Shown one piece after another: positions 1-4,935 of a DNA stretch of 6,131 bases (the first letter of the stretch is position 1; every line of letters begins with the position of its first letter). The position numbers and the translations under genes are program-made. The notes under the pieces were generated by a model, which saw only the letters and a program-made list of their open reading frames with translations, made no database searches and was not told the DNA's origin. The DNA is taken from NCBI GenBank assembly GCA_021784615.1, contig JAJYHU010000037.1, positions 1-6,131 on the forward strand, given 5' to 3'. The DNA is from Acidobacteriota bacterium (GTDB lineage: Bacteria > Acidobacteriota > Terriglobia > UBA7540).

Positions 1-554
1 CTTACCTGGGGCAGGCCAGCGTCCTCTATTCCGCATTCAAGCGTCCCATGCCGGTCATTTTCCCGAGGGCCGGGTTTACGCTGGTCGATCATCGGGTGGA
101 GCGGTGGATCGAGAAGTACGGGGTGAGTATTGAAGATGTCTGGCAGGGAGAAGAGCACCTTAGCCGGCGCATTGCATCGGCTGCTTTGGCGGAAGGCTGG
201 TCTGAACGCTTTGACCACGCCGAGCGGGATTTGGCCGCACTCCTCGAACGTCTGCGAAAAGACATTGAGGTTCTCGACCCCACGTTAATCGATACTTTGA
301 AGCACGCCGAAGAGAAAATCCGCTATCAGGTTGAGCGGCTCAGGGGAAAGATGACTCGCGCCGCTCTCAGCCGGTCGGAAGTTCTGGCCCGCCAGGAACA
401 TGCGCTTTTTGGCGCTCTCCTGCCTGGAAAAGATCTCCAGGAAAGAATCGTGAGCGGAGTTTATTTCCTGGGGCGGGCAGGTTATGGATTGCTCGATCGG
501 CTGCTCGAAGAGATCCCTGTGGACTCCTCGAAGCATCACGTCATGACCTACTAG
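1..554 (+). CDS. bshC: BshC, putative cysteine ligase of bacillithiol synthesis (5'-truncated by window edge)
   Basis: C-terminal part of BshC, the cytoplasmic enzyme that adds cysteine to glucosaminyl-malate in the last step of bacillithiol synthesis. The reading frame is open from base 3 to the left edge, so the ATG at 48 is an internal Met and not the start; about 183 residues are visible. Seen: a stretch beginning YLGQASVLYSAF and continuing MPVIFPRAGFTLVD, which matches the conserved region before the C-terminal helices. This is followed by a long charged helical, coiled-coil-like segment (roughly codons for HAERDLAALL through EKIRYQVERL), then the family's C-terminal LPGKDLQER motif and the LLDRLLEEI tail. 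The gene ends at TAG 552-554. The N-terminal Rossmann-like core lies outside the window, so its active-site residues cannot be checked. bshA and bshB are not visible. No strong terminator follows; the next gene has its own promoter. Confidence 0.9.
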   Translation, partial: YLGQASVLYSAFKRPMPVIFPRAGFTLVDHRVERWIEKYGVSIEDVWQGEEHLSRRIASAALAEGWSERFDHAERDLAALLERLRKDIEVLDPTLIDTLKHAEEKIRYQVERLRGKMTRAALSRSEVLARQEHALFGALLPGKDLQERIVSGVYFLGRAGYGLLDRLLEEIPVDSSKHHVMTY

Positions 555-592
555 ACCGTCCGCATCAAGTCAACAGCAATGCCAAAGAAAGT

Positions 593-604
593 TTCCGCGC
601 GGAA
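593..604. promoter_or_regulatory. Perfect 12-bp palindrome at about -41 of the yjbQ promoter (possible activator site)
   Basis: TTCCGCGCGGAA is a perfect palindrome with its axis between 598 and 599. If transcription starts near 639-640, seven or so bases after the -10 box, the axis falls at about -41, the classic place for an activator that touches RNA polymerase. The promoter has no recognisable -35 hexamer, which fits. The role is inference; a GC-rich 12-mer palindrome can also arise by chance. Confidence 0.35.
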
Positions 605-623
605 GGGATGCCTATGAACCTTT

Positions 624-632
624 TGCTATAAT
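624..632 (+). promoter_or_regulatory. Extended -10 promoter for yjbQ-hemW
   Basis: TGCTATAAT is a perfect extended -10 (TGn plus TATAAT) in an otherwise GC-rich gap, 57 bp upstream of the yjbQ ATG. The bases 16-18 bp upstream (around 603-609) do not resemble TTGACA, so the promoter appears to rely on the TG extension, possibly with an activator. The expected start of the transcript is about 639-640. Confidence 0.7.
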
Positions 633-634
633 GT

Positions 635-647
635 GGGATCTGATCCC
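635..647. promoter_or_regulatory. 13-bp dyad overlapping the predicted transcription start (possible operator)
   Basis: GGGATC-T-GATCCC is a perfect inverted repeat with 6-bp arms around one base. It begins three bases after the -10 box and spans the predicted start site, the usual place for a repressor site. The right arm TCCC (644-647) could also pair with GGGA at 654-657 in the transcript, giving a small 5'-end hairpin. A regulatory role is inference. Confidence 0.4.
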
Positions 648-689
648 TTTTACGGGAACAGGCGCGCAGACCGCTAGGCGGAGGAAAAC

Positions 690-1136
690 ATGGTTGAACA
701 AGCTGGCAGCGCCGCTGCCCCGGATAAGTCCCGCAACCAGCACCATACGCTCCAGGTGGAGACGCGCTTGCGAGTGGAACTGAAGGACATCACAAGCCAA
801 ATCACCCGCCTGGTTGAGAGATCCGGAGTCCAGAGCGGCCAGTGCCATATCTTCGTCCCCCACACCTCCGCCGCCCTTCTCATCAATGAAAATTACGATC
901 CTGCCCTGCGCAGCGACATCGTAAACTTCCTCAAAAAGCTCGCGCCGGTGAGCCCTGATTACCAGCATAACGACGGGAACTGCGACTCGCATCTGAAGGC
1001 GATGCTGATTGGAGTCTCCAAGACTTTGCTTGTCGAACACGGGCAGTTGATCCTGGGCCGGTGGCAGGGCATCTATTTCTGTGAGTTTGACGGACCCCGT
1101 CGCCGCGATCTGCACGTCAAGATCGTTGCGGATTAA
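690..1136 (+). CDS. yjbQ: YjbQ/UPF0047 family protein
   Basis: A 148-residue protein of the UPF0047/YjbQ family, usually annotated as secondary thiamine-phosphate synthase because the E. coli homologue shows weak activity of that kind. The true physiological role is unsettled. Seen: HTSAALLINEN (58-68), HNDGNCDSHLKA (93-104) and the C-terminal signature GRWQGIYFCEFDGPR (123-137), which follows the family order. The first 18 or so residues (rich in Ala, Ser and charged residues) form a short tail before the fold begins. The family is known to form compact trimers in the cytoplasm. The start is supported by GGAGG at 680-684, 5 nt before the ATG. The signature has Arg where GTWQ is more common. 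It is the first gene of a two-gene unit with hemW, 2 bp downstream. The family call is secure; the function is not. Confidence 0.92.
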   Translation: MVEQAGSAAAPDKSRNQHHTLQVETRLRVELKDITSQITRLVERSGVQSGQCHIFVPHTSAALLINENYDPALRSDIVNFLKKLAPVSPDYQHNDGNCDSHLKAMLIGVSKTLLVEHGQLILGRWQGIYFCEFDGPRRRDLHVKIVAD

Positions 1137-1138
1137 CC

Positions 1139-2320
1139 ATGGAACATCTTGGAGTTTACATCCAAGTCCCCTTTTGCGGATCGAAGTGTAGTTTCTGCAA
1201 TTTCAGCTCCCGGGTCGCCCGCCAGGAGGTTTACGATGGTTACTGCCAGGCGCTCTTCCGGGAAATTGAATCTCTCCCTGATCTTTACAAGTCCGCCGGC
1301 ATCGAACCCCGTTTGGATGCGCTTCCTGCGGACACCCTTTATTTCGGCGGGGGAACGCCGTCACTCCTGGGTGACGAGCGCTTCAGCAACATTGTCGCGA
1401 GACTCCGCCGGCGGATCGCATTCGCTTCCCGGATGGAACTGACGCTAGAAATGACTCCGGGGTCGGCTGGCAGGCAGTTTCTCATGCGGTCCAGAGCGCT
1501 CGGAGTGAACCGCCTCAGCATCGGCGCACAATCGTTCTCGGATAAAGAGCTCAAGGCGGTGGGAAGGCTGCACTCGGCCGATGACACGCGGGAATTGATC
1601 GCTGAAGCGCGCTCGGCGGGATTCAGCAATATCAGCCTTGACCTCATCGCAGGCTTGCCGCATCAATCGCAGGCATCGTGGAAGTCAAGCCTGAGGTCGG
1701 CAATGGCGCTGCGGCCCGAACACATCTCGATTTATCTTTTTGAAATTGATGAGAAGAGCCGCTTGGGCGGTGAAGTCTTGCGGCACGGCGAACGATATCA
1801 CGCCCGATTCGTTCCTGACGATGATTTTATGGCGGACGCGTACGAAAGGGCTCGCGCCATGTTGCAAGCGGAGGGATACCGGCAGTATGAGATTTCAAAT
1901 TTCGCTTTGCCGGGCTTTGAGTCGGCGCACAATCTGAAGTATTGGCAATTGCAACCGTACATCGGCCTCGGAGCAGGCGCTCATTCGTTCGATGGGGAAT
2001 GCCGGTGGGAGAATGACAGCGCGGTCGAGGTCTACGAGAACAGTCTCATGCGGGGCGCCTCGCCGATTTCCGGGATGCGGAAGCTTCGGAATTCCGAGCA
2101 GATTGAGGAGTTCTTCTTTCTTGGCCTGCGCCAAAGGGACGGTGTCGAACTTGAGGTTGCCCGAGGCCGCTGGGGAGATCGACTGCTCGCTCCCTGGCTG
2201 CTTAAGATTGAGGCCCTCGAAAATGACGGGTGGCTGGAACAGGTAGGAGATCGAGTTCGACTTGCGGACCGGGCTTTGCTTGTTTCAAATGAAATCTTTC
2301 AGCAATTCATCGCAGCCTAG
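1139..2320 (+). CDS. hemW: HemW-like radical SAM heme chaperone
   Basis: A 393-residue radical-SAM protein of the HemN/HemW superfamily, thought to bind heme and deliver it to cytochromes or other heme proteins. Seen: the [4Fe-4S] cluster motif C13-x3-C17-x2-C20 followed by N-F. It lacks the fourth cysteine of true oxygen-independent coproporphyrinogen oxidase (HemN, CxxxCxxCxC), so HemW is the better call. Other motifs are the SAM-binding GGGTP (70-74), GVNRLSIGAQSF (122-133), LDLIAGLP (167-174), QYEISNFA (249-256), the HNLKYW match to the HNxxYW motif linked to heme binding (264-269), and GLGAGAHS (276-283). A C-terminal winged-helix-like HemN_C region follows. Length is normal for the family. 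It starts 2 bp after the yjbQ stop with only a weak Shine-Dalgarno, so translation is probably coupled. One oddity is EMTPG at 104-108 where ExNPG is usual. Older annotations call such proteins coproporphyrinogen oxidase; that activity is not expected here. Confidence 0.92.
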   Translation: MEHLGVYIQVPFCGSKCSFCNFSSRVARQEVYDGYCQALFREIESLPDLYKSAGIEPRLDALPADTLYFGGGTPSLLGDERFSNIVARLRRRIAFASRMELTLEMTPGSAGRQFLMRSRALGVNRLSIGAQSFSDKELKAVGRLHSADDTRELIAEARSAGFSNISLDLIAGLPHQSQASWKSSLRSAMALRPEHISIYLFEIDEKSRLGGEVLRHGERYHARFVPDDDFMADAYERARAMLQAEGYRQYEISNFALPGFESAHNLKYWQLQPYIGLGAGAHSFDGECRWENDSAVEVYENSLMRGASPISGMRKLRNSEQIEEFFFLGLRQRDGVELEVARGRWGDRLLAPWLLKIEALENDGWLEQVGDRVRLADRALLVSNEIFQQFIAA

Positions 2321-2359
2321 TGTCGTGTCCCCGAAATAACTGGACATTCGGCACGTCCG

Positions 2360-2405
2360 TAACGCCGGCATCCTGCCTGCAAATGCCGCCGGGACGGCGG
2401 CGCTA
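2360..2405. repeat. REP-like GC-rich double palindrome
   Basis: Two adjacent hairpins lie in the gap after hemW. The first, 2364-2380, is GCCGGCA-TCC-TGCCTGC (one mismatch). The second, 2385-2401, is GCCGCC-GGGAC-GGCGGC (perfect). The outer ends TAACGCCG (2360-2367) and CGGCGCTA (2398-2405) are also complementary apart from one base. This matches the look of dispersed repetitive extragenic palindromes common between genes in acidobacterial genomes (recognition from memory, not a search). There is no T-run, so it is not an intrinsic terminator on either strand, though it could protect the hemW mRNA 3' end. Confidence 0.55.
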
Positions 2406-2419
2406 CATTGTCCACTCAA

Positions 2420-2435
2420 TGTCCGGCCCCGGACA
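2420..2435. promoter_or_regulatory. Perfect 7-2-7 palindrome upstream of the meaB promoter
   Basis: TGTCCGG-CC-CCGGACA is a perfect 16-bp inverted repeat of the size and form of a dimeric regulator's site. Its axis lies about 45 bp before the predicted start of the meaB transcript (near 2473), beside a promoter that also lacks a good -35 box. No regulator family is assigned. It could instead be the end of the REP-like element next to it. Confidence 0.4.
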
Positions 2436-2457
2436 ACCGAAGGTGGCCATTTATCCA

Positions 2458-2466
2458 TGGTAAAAT
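2458..2466 (+). promoter_or_regulatory. Probable extended -10 promoter for the meaB operon
   Basis: TGGTAAAAT matches the extended -10 consensus TGnTATAAT with one mismatch, and lies in the only AT-rich patch of the 278-bp gap. No -35 hexamer is evident at 16-18 bp spacing. It would start a leader of about 125 nt before the meaB ATG. It has the same architecture as the yjbQ promoter (extended -10, no -35, palindrome at about -41 to -46). Confidence 0.5.
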
Positions 2467-2468
2467 AG

Positions 2469-2576
2469 CGCTGCTTTGGCCCTCGGGCGGGCCTTAAAGC
2501 GGCGGCGGCTGGGGATTGCTGGCACGTCTCCGCAGCGCCAATAATGCGGCAGTCGCGAGAAGGCGTATCTGCCGCA
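2469..2576 (+). promoter_or_regulatory. Possible structured 5' leader of the meaB operon (three stem-loops)
   Basis: Three consecutive stem-loops can be drawn by hand. SL1, 2469-2504: 14 base pairs (one G-U) with a 2-nt TT bulge at 2494-2495 and a 6-nt loop. SL2, about 2504-2539: GGC/GCC, GCT/AGC and GGGGA/TCTCC segments broken by small bulges. SL3, 2545-2576: TGCGGCAG paired with CTGCCGCA plus an inner CGC/GCG. SL3 ends 12 nt before the GGGAT Shine-Dalgarno at 2589. None is followed by a T-run, so these are not terminators. No cobalamin-riboswitch core was recognised. GC-rich DNA folds easily, so function is speculative. Confidence 0.35.
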
Positions 2577-2598
2577 ATCGGGCCCACCGGGATGTTTA

Positions 2599-3567
2599 AT
2601 GAGCCATTCACTCGACGAGCAAGTGGAAAACATCTGCTCAGGAGACCGCCGGGCGGTGGCGCGTGCCATTTCGCAGGTGGAAAACGGCGGGCCGTCGAGC
2701 ATACCGCTGCTAAAAACCTTGTTCCACAAGGCCGGCCGCGCGTTCGTCATCGGCATTACAGGCTCACCGGGGGCGGGGAAGAGCACGCTGGTCGAGAAGC
2801 TTGCCACCGAATATCGCCGGCAAAATAAGCGTGTGGGCATCGTCGCCGTGGACCCTACCAGCCCTTTTTCGGGCGGGGCGATTCTGGGGGACCGTATTCG
2901 CATGCAGGCTCTTGCAAACGATGACGGCGCCTATATCCGCAGCATGGCGACGCGAGGCCAGTTGGGCGGACTTGCGCCGGCTGCCTACGATGCGACCCTG
3001 ATCCTTGACGCGGCGGGTTGCGACGTGGTCTTGATCGAAACCGTGGGAGTAGGGCAGGACGAAGTGGAAATCGCACGGCTGGCGGACGCAACCGTGGTCA
3101 TGCTGGTGCCCGGCATGGGAGACGATATTCAGACGTTCAAAGCCGGGATAATGGAAATCGCCGACCTCTTTGTCATCAACAAAGCGGATCAGCCAGGTGC
3201 GGAGCAGGTCAAAAACGAGATCAAGTTGATGTTGAGCGTCGCCCCCAGGTCGGCGGACTGGCAGACGCCCATTCTCAAGACTGTGGCGACAACCGGCGAG
3301 GGCGTTTGCGGGTTGGTCGAGGCGGTTGAGAGCTTCCGGCACTTCTTAGAATCGCATCCCATGGGAGCTGATCGGCGGCGCGAGCGCGCACGCCTCCACC
3401 TGCTGGCGCTACTTCGCCAAAGATTGTTTGAGAGAGTCGCCCGGCAGCAATTCGATAAGCAAAGCATTGACCGCTATGTCGGAGATATTCTGGAACGCCT
3501 TCGCGACCCTCATTCGATCGTGGAGGAGATTATGGAAGCGTCTGGCTTCAGATCGGGTTCGGTGTGA
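2599..3567 (+). CDS. meaB: MeaB, methylmalonyl-CoA mutase-associated G3E GTPase
   Basis: A 322-residue cytoplasmic P-loop GTPase of the MeaB/ArgK family (G3E). It gates adenosylcobalamin loading of methylmalonyl-CoA mutase and protects the enzyme from inactivation. Seen: an N-terminal helical arm with GDRRAVARAIS (15-25), Walker A GSPGAGKST (55-63), VDPTSPFSGGAILGDRIRM (84-103) covering the switch and effector region, ETVGVGQDE (147-155) as the G3/switch II element, NKAD (194-197) for guanine recognition, and a C-terminal helical dimerisation tail. Length is typical. The ATG at 2599 follows GGGAT (2589-2593) at a suitable distance, and the family N-terminus begins right there. Old names such as LAO/AO transport ATPase or ArgK are historical misannotations. 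It is followed by mce after 73 bp, which supports the methylmalonyl role. The mutase itself is not in the window. Confidence 0.96.
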   Translation: MSHSLDEQVENICSGDRRAVARAISQVENGGPSSIPLLKTLFHKAGRAFVIGITGSPGAGKSTLVEKLATEYRRQNKRVGIVAVDPTSPFSGGAILGDRIRMQALANDDGAYIRSMATRGQLGGLAPAAYDATLILDAAGCDVVLIETVGVGQDEVEIARLADATVVMLVPGMGDDIQTFKAGIMEIADLFVINKADQPGAEQVKNEIKLMLSVAPRSADWQTPILKTVATTGEGVCGLVEAVESFRHFLESHPMGADRRRERARLHLLALLRQRLFERVARQQFDKQSIDRYVGDILERLRDPHSIVEEIMEASGFRSGSV

Positions 3568-3640
3568 ACGGCTGCTTGCGTAAACGCCACGACGAAAAGA
3601 ATCGAAACCACAAGGACGCTGCCTCAGATAGGATGAAAGA

Positions 3641-4066
3641 ATGAGAATCCATCATGTGGGAATCGCCGTAGAATCGCTCGAAAAAGCCGTTCCGGCATTT
3701 GAATTGCTCCTGGGCGCGCCTCCCGCTTTTGAAGAGGTGGTCGTGGACCAGAAAGTTCGCGTGGCGGTTTTCAACGTGGGAGAAAGCCGGATTGAACTGC
3801 TTGAAGCAAGCTCGCCCGATTCGCCTGTCGGGCGCTTCCTCGGCAAACGCGGCCCGGGCATTCATCATCTGACCCTGGCGGTGGAAAACCTCCAGGAAGC
3901 GCTCAACCACTTGGACCAGCAGGGCTTCCGGCTGATCGACCGCAAGCCCCGTCCGGGAGCCGGCGAAGAATCCATCGCCTTTCTTCATCCTTCAAGCATG
4001 GCTGGGATTCTGATCGAACTGATTGAAGAAAAGGATTCAGCCAAAGTGCAGCCAGGGGAAAAATAG
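3641..4066 (+). CDS. mce: Methylmalonyl-CoA epimerase (VOC family)
   Basis: A 141-residue vicinal-oxygen-chelate enzyme that interconverts the (2S) and (2R) forms of methylmalonyl-CoA, feeding the B12-dependent mutase. Seen: two VOC beta-alpha-beta repeats. The likely metal ligands are His5 (IHHVGIAV), Gln37 (VVVDQKVRV), His76 (GPGIHHLTLAV) and Glu126 (GILIELIE), the H-Q-H-E set expected of this epimerase and not of a generic glyoxalase. The final 12 or so residues are a polar tail. The start has AGGAT at 3630-3634 upstream. The in-frame neighbours give no better start; an ATG at 3633 is closed by a stop two codons later. It lies 73 bp after meaB and 7 bp before the MBL hydrolase, so it is co-transcribed with them in all likelihood. 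Confidence 0.93.
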   Translation: MRIHHVGIAVESLEKAVPAFELLLGAPPAFEEVVVDQKVRVAVFNVGESRIELLEASSPDSPVGRFLGKRGPGIHHLTLAVENLQEALNHLDQQGFRLIDRKPRPGAGEESIAFLHPSSMAGILIELIEEKDSAKVQPGEK

Positions 4067-4073
4067 GCGGGCA

Positions 4074-4907
4074 ATGAAACTTGGCGATTTTGAAATTCAC
4101 GCGCTATCTGACGGGATGTTTCGTCTCGACGGCGGACAGATGTTCGGCGTTGTTCCCAAGGCGTTGTGGGAGCGGAAACTGCCATCGGATGAGCGAAACC
4201 GCGTGGCGCTGGGCTTGACCTGCCTGCTGGTTCAGACGGGCGGCGAAAATATTCTTATCGAGACCGGCATCGGGGAAAAGTTCGACGCGAAACACCGGGA
4301 CATTTACGCGATTGATCACTCCAAACAGCTTCTAAAGGAATTGGCACTGCACAGTCTTGGGCCCGAAGACATCGACGTGGTAATCAACACCCATCTCCAC
4401 TTCGATCATTGCGGATGGAACACGCGACGGGAGGGTCCGCGAATAGTTCCTACCTTTAGCCGCGCGCGTTATGTGGTGCAGCGCGGCGAGTGGGAACATG
4501 CCCTGCATCCGACCGAGCGGGACCGCGCGAGCTACGTCGAGGAGTTTTTTGCCGCGGCCGAAGCACAAACGGATCTCGCCGACGGGCCGTGTGAAATCCG
4601 GCCGGGGGTGCGCGTGGAACTCGCACCCGGCCACACTCGCCACATGCAATACGTCTGGGTTGAATCGAAGGGCGCGCGGGCGTGCTTTATTTCAGATTTA
4701 GTGCCGACCCACGCGCATATTCCTTATCCCTGGATTATGGCCTTTGACCTTTATCCGCTCGATACTCTCGAGTCGCGGAAGCGTGTTTTGCCGCGCCTGG
4801 CGGATGAGGGAGTGCTGGTGGTGTTTCCGCACGATCCCGAGTACCCATGGGGCCGGCTTGTGCGCAAGGATGGCAAATTCGAATTTCAACCGGTGGCGGA
4901 GAGTTAA
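4074..4907 (+). CDS. MBL-fold metallo-hydrolase, lactonase-like, substrate unknown
   Basis: A 277-residue cytoplasmic metallo-beta-lactamase-fold hydrolase with a complete di-metal site: HLHFDH (His107, His109, Asp111, His112), His187 in PGHT, Asp208 in FISD and His253 in VVFPHD. The spacing HxHxDH, then a His about 75 residues on, then Asp and His, resembles the lactonase branch (AiiA/AttM/YtnP-like), but this is family resemblance only. The N-terminal block LSDGMFRLDGGQMFGVVPK (11-29) is a recognisable feature of a widespread uncharacterised subgroup. There is no signal peptide. The ATG at 4074 was chosen over one at 4023: it has AGGCGG at 4065-4070, starts 7 bp after the mce stop, and gives the family N-terminus. 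The longer version would overlap mce by 44 bp. It sits between mce and mtnP, hinting at a coenzyme A thioester, lactone or SAM-derived substrate (inference). Confidence 0.9.
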   Translation: MKLGDFEIHALSDGMFRLDGGQMFGVVPKALWERKLPSDERNRVALGLTCLLVQTGGENILIETGIGEKFDAKHRDIYAIDHSKQLLKELALHSLGPEDIDVVINTHLHFDHCGWNTRREGPRIVPTFSRARYVVQRGEWEHALHPTERDRASYVEEFFAAAEAQTDLADGPCEIRPGVRVELAPGHTRHMQYVWVESKGARACFISDLVPTHAHIPYPWIMAFDLYPLDTLESRKRVLPRLADEGVLVVFPHDPEYPWGRLVRKDGKFEFQPVAES

Positions 4908-4935
4908 ATCCGTTACAGCGAATGGAGGAAGAGAA

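Larger units (their letters stand above)
2326..2435. repeat. Cluster of five TGTCC/GGACA half-sites
   Basis: TGTCC occurs at 2326-2330, 2409-2413 and 2420-2424, and its complement GGACA at 2342-2346 and 2431-2435. The first pair forms an inverted repeat around an 11-base spacer, and the last pair lies inside a perfect 16-bp palindrome. The cluster flanks the REP-like hairpins. It could be the arms of a small non-autonomous element or a multi-site operator; the sequence alone cannot decide. Confidence 0.4.

Noticed and set aside
612..1115. 167-residue minus-strand open frame opposite yjbQ
   Set aside because: It covers the yjbQ promoter and gene, resembles no family I know, and is explained as an antisense shadow.
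1139..2320. HemN, oxygen-independent coproporphyrinogen III oxidase
   Set aside because: The fourth cysteine of the HemN cluster motif is absent (CNF follows), and the HNxxYW motif of HemW is present.
2321..2598. Cobalamin riboswitch upstream of meaB
   Set aside because: I could not find the conserved core or the characteristic multi-arm layout; only simple stem-loops are present.
2544..2828. 94-residue + strand open frame overlapping the meaB start
   Set aside because: It is out of frame with meaB, overlaps its P-loop region, and shows no family features.
2764..3342. 192-residue minus-strand open frame opposite meaB
   Set aside because: A shadow of the GC-rich meaB codons; no recognisable domain and no ribosome site, while meaB on the + strand has complete G motifs.
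3568..3640. Separate promoter or terminator between meaB and mce
   Set aside because: No -10/-35 pair and no hairpin with a T-run could be seen in the 73 bp; only the mce ribosome site is recognisable.
4023..4073. Longer N-terminus of the MBL hydrolase from ATG 4023
   Set aside because: It overlaps the end of mce, has a basic low-similarity stretch before the conserved MKLGDFEI start, and lacks a good ribosome site; ATG 4074 fits better.
4744..4935. In-frame ATG extension of mtnP starting at 4744
   Set aside because: It would overlap 164 bases of the MBL hydrolase in another frame and add residues unlike any family member. The GTG at 4936 has GGAGG at good spacing and gives the normal length.
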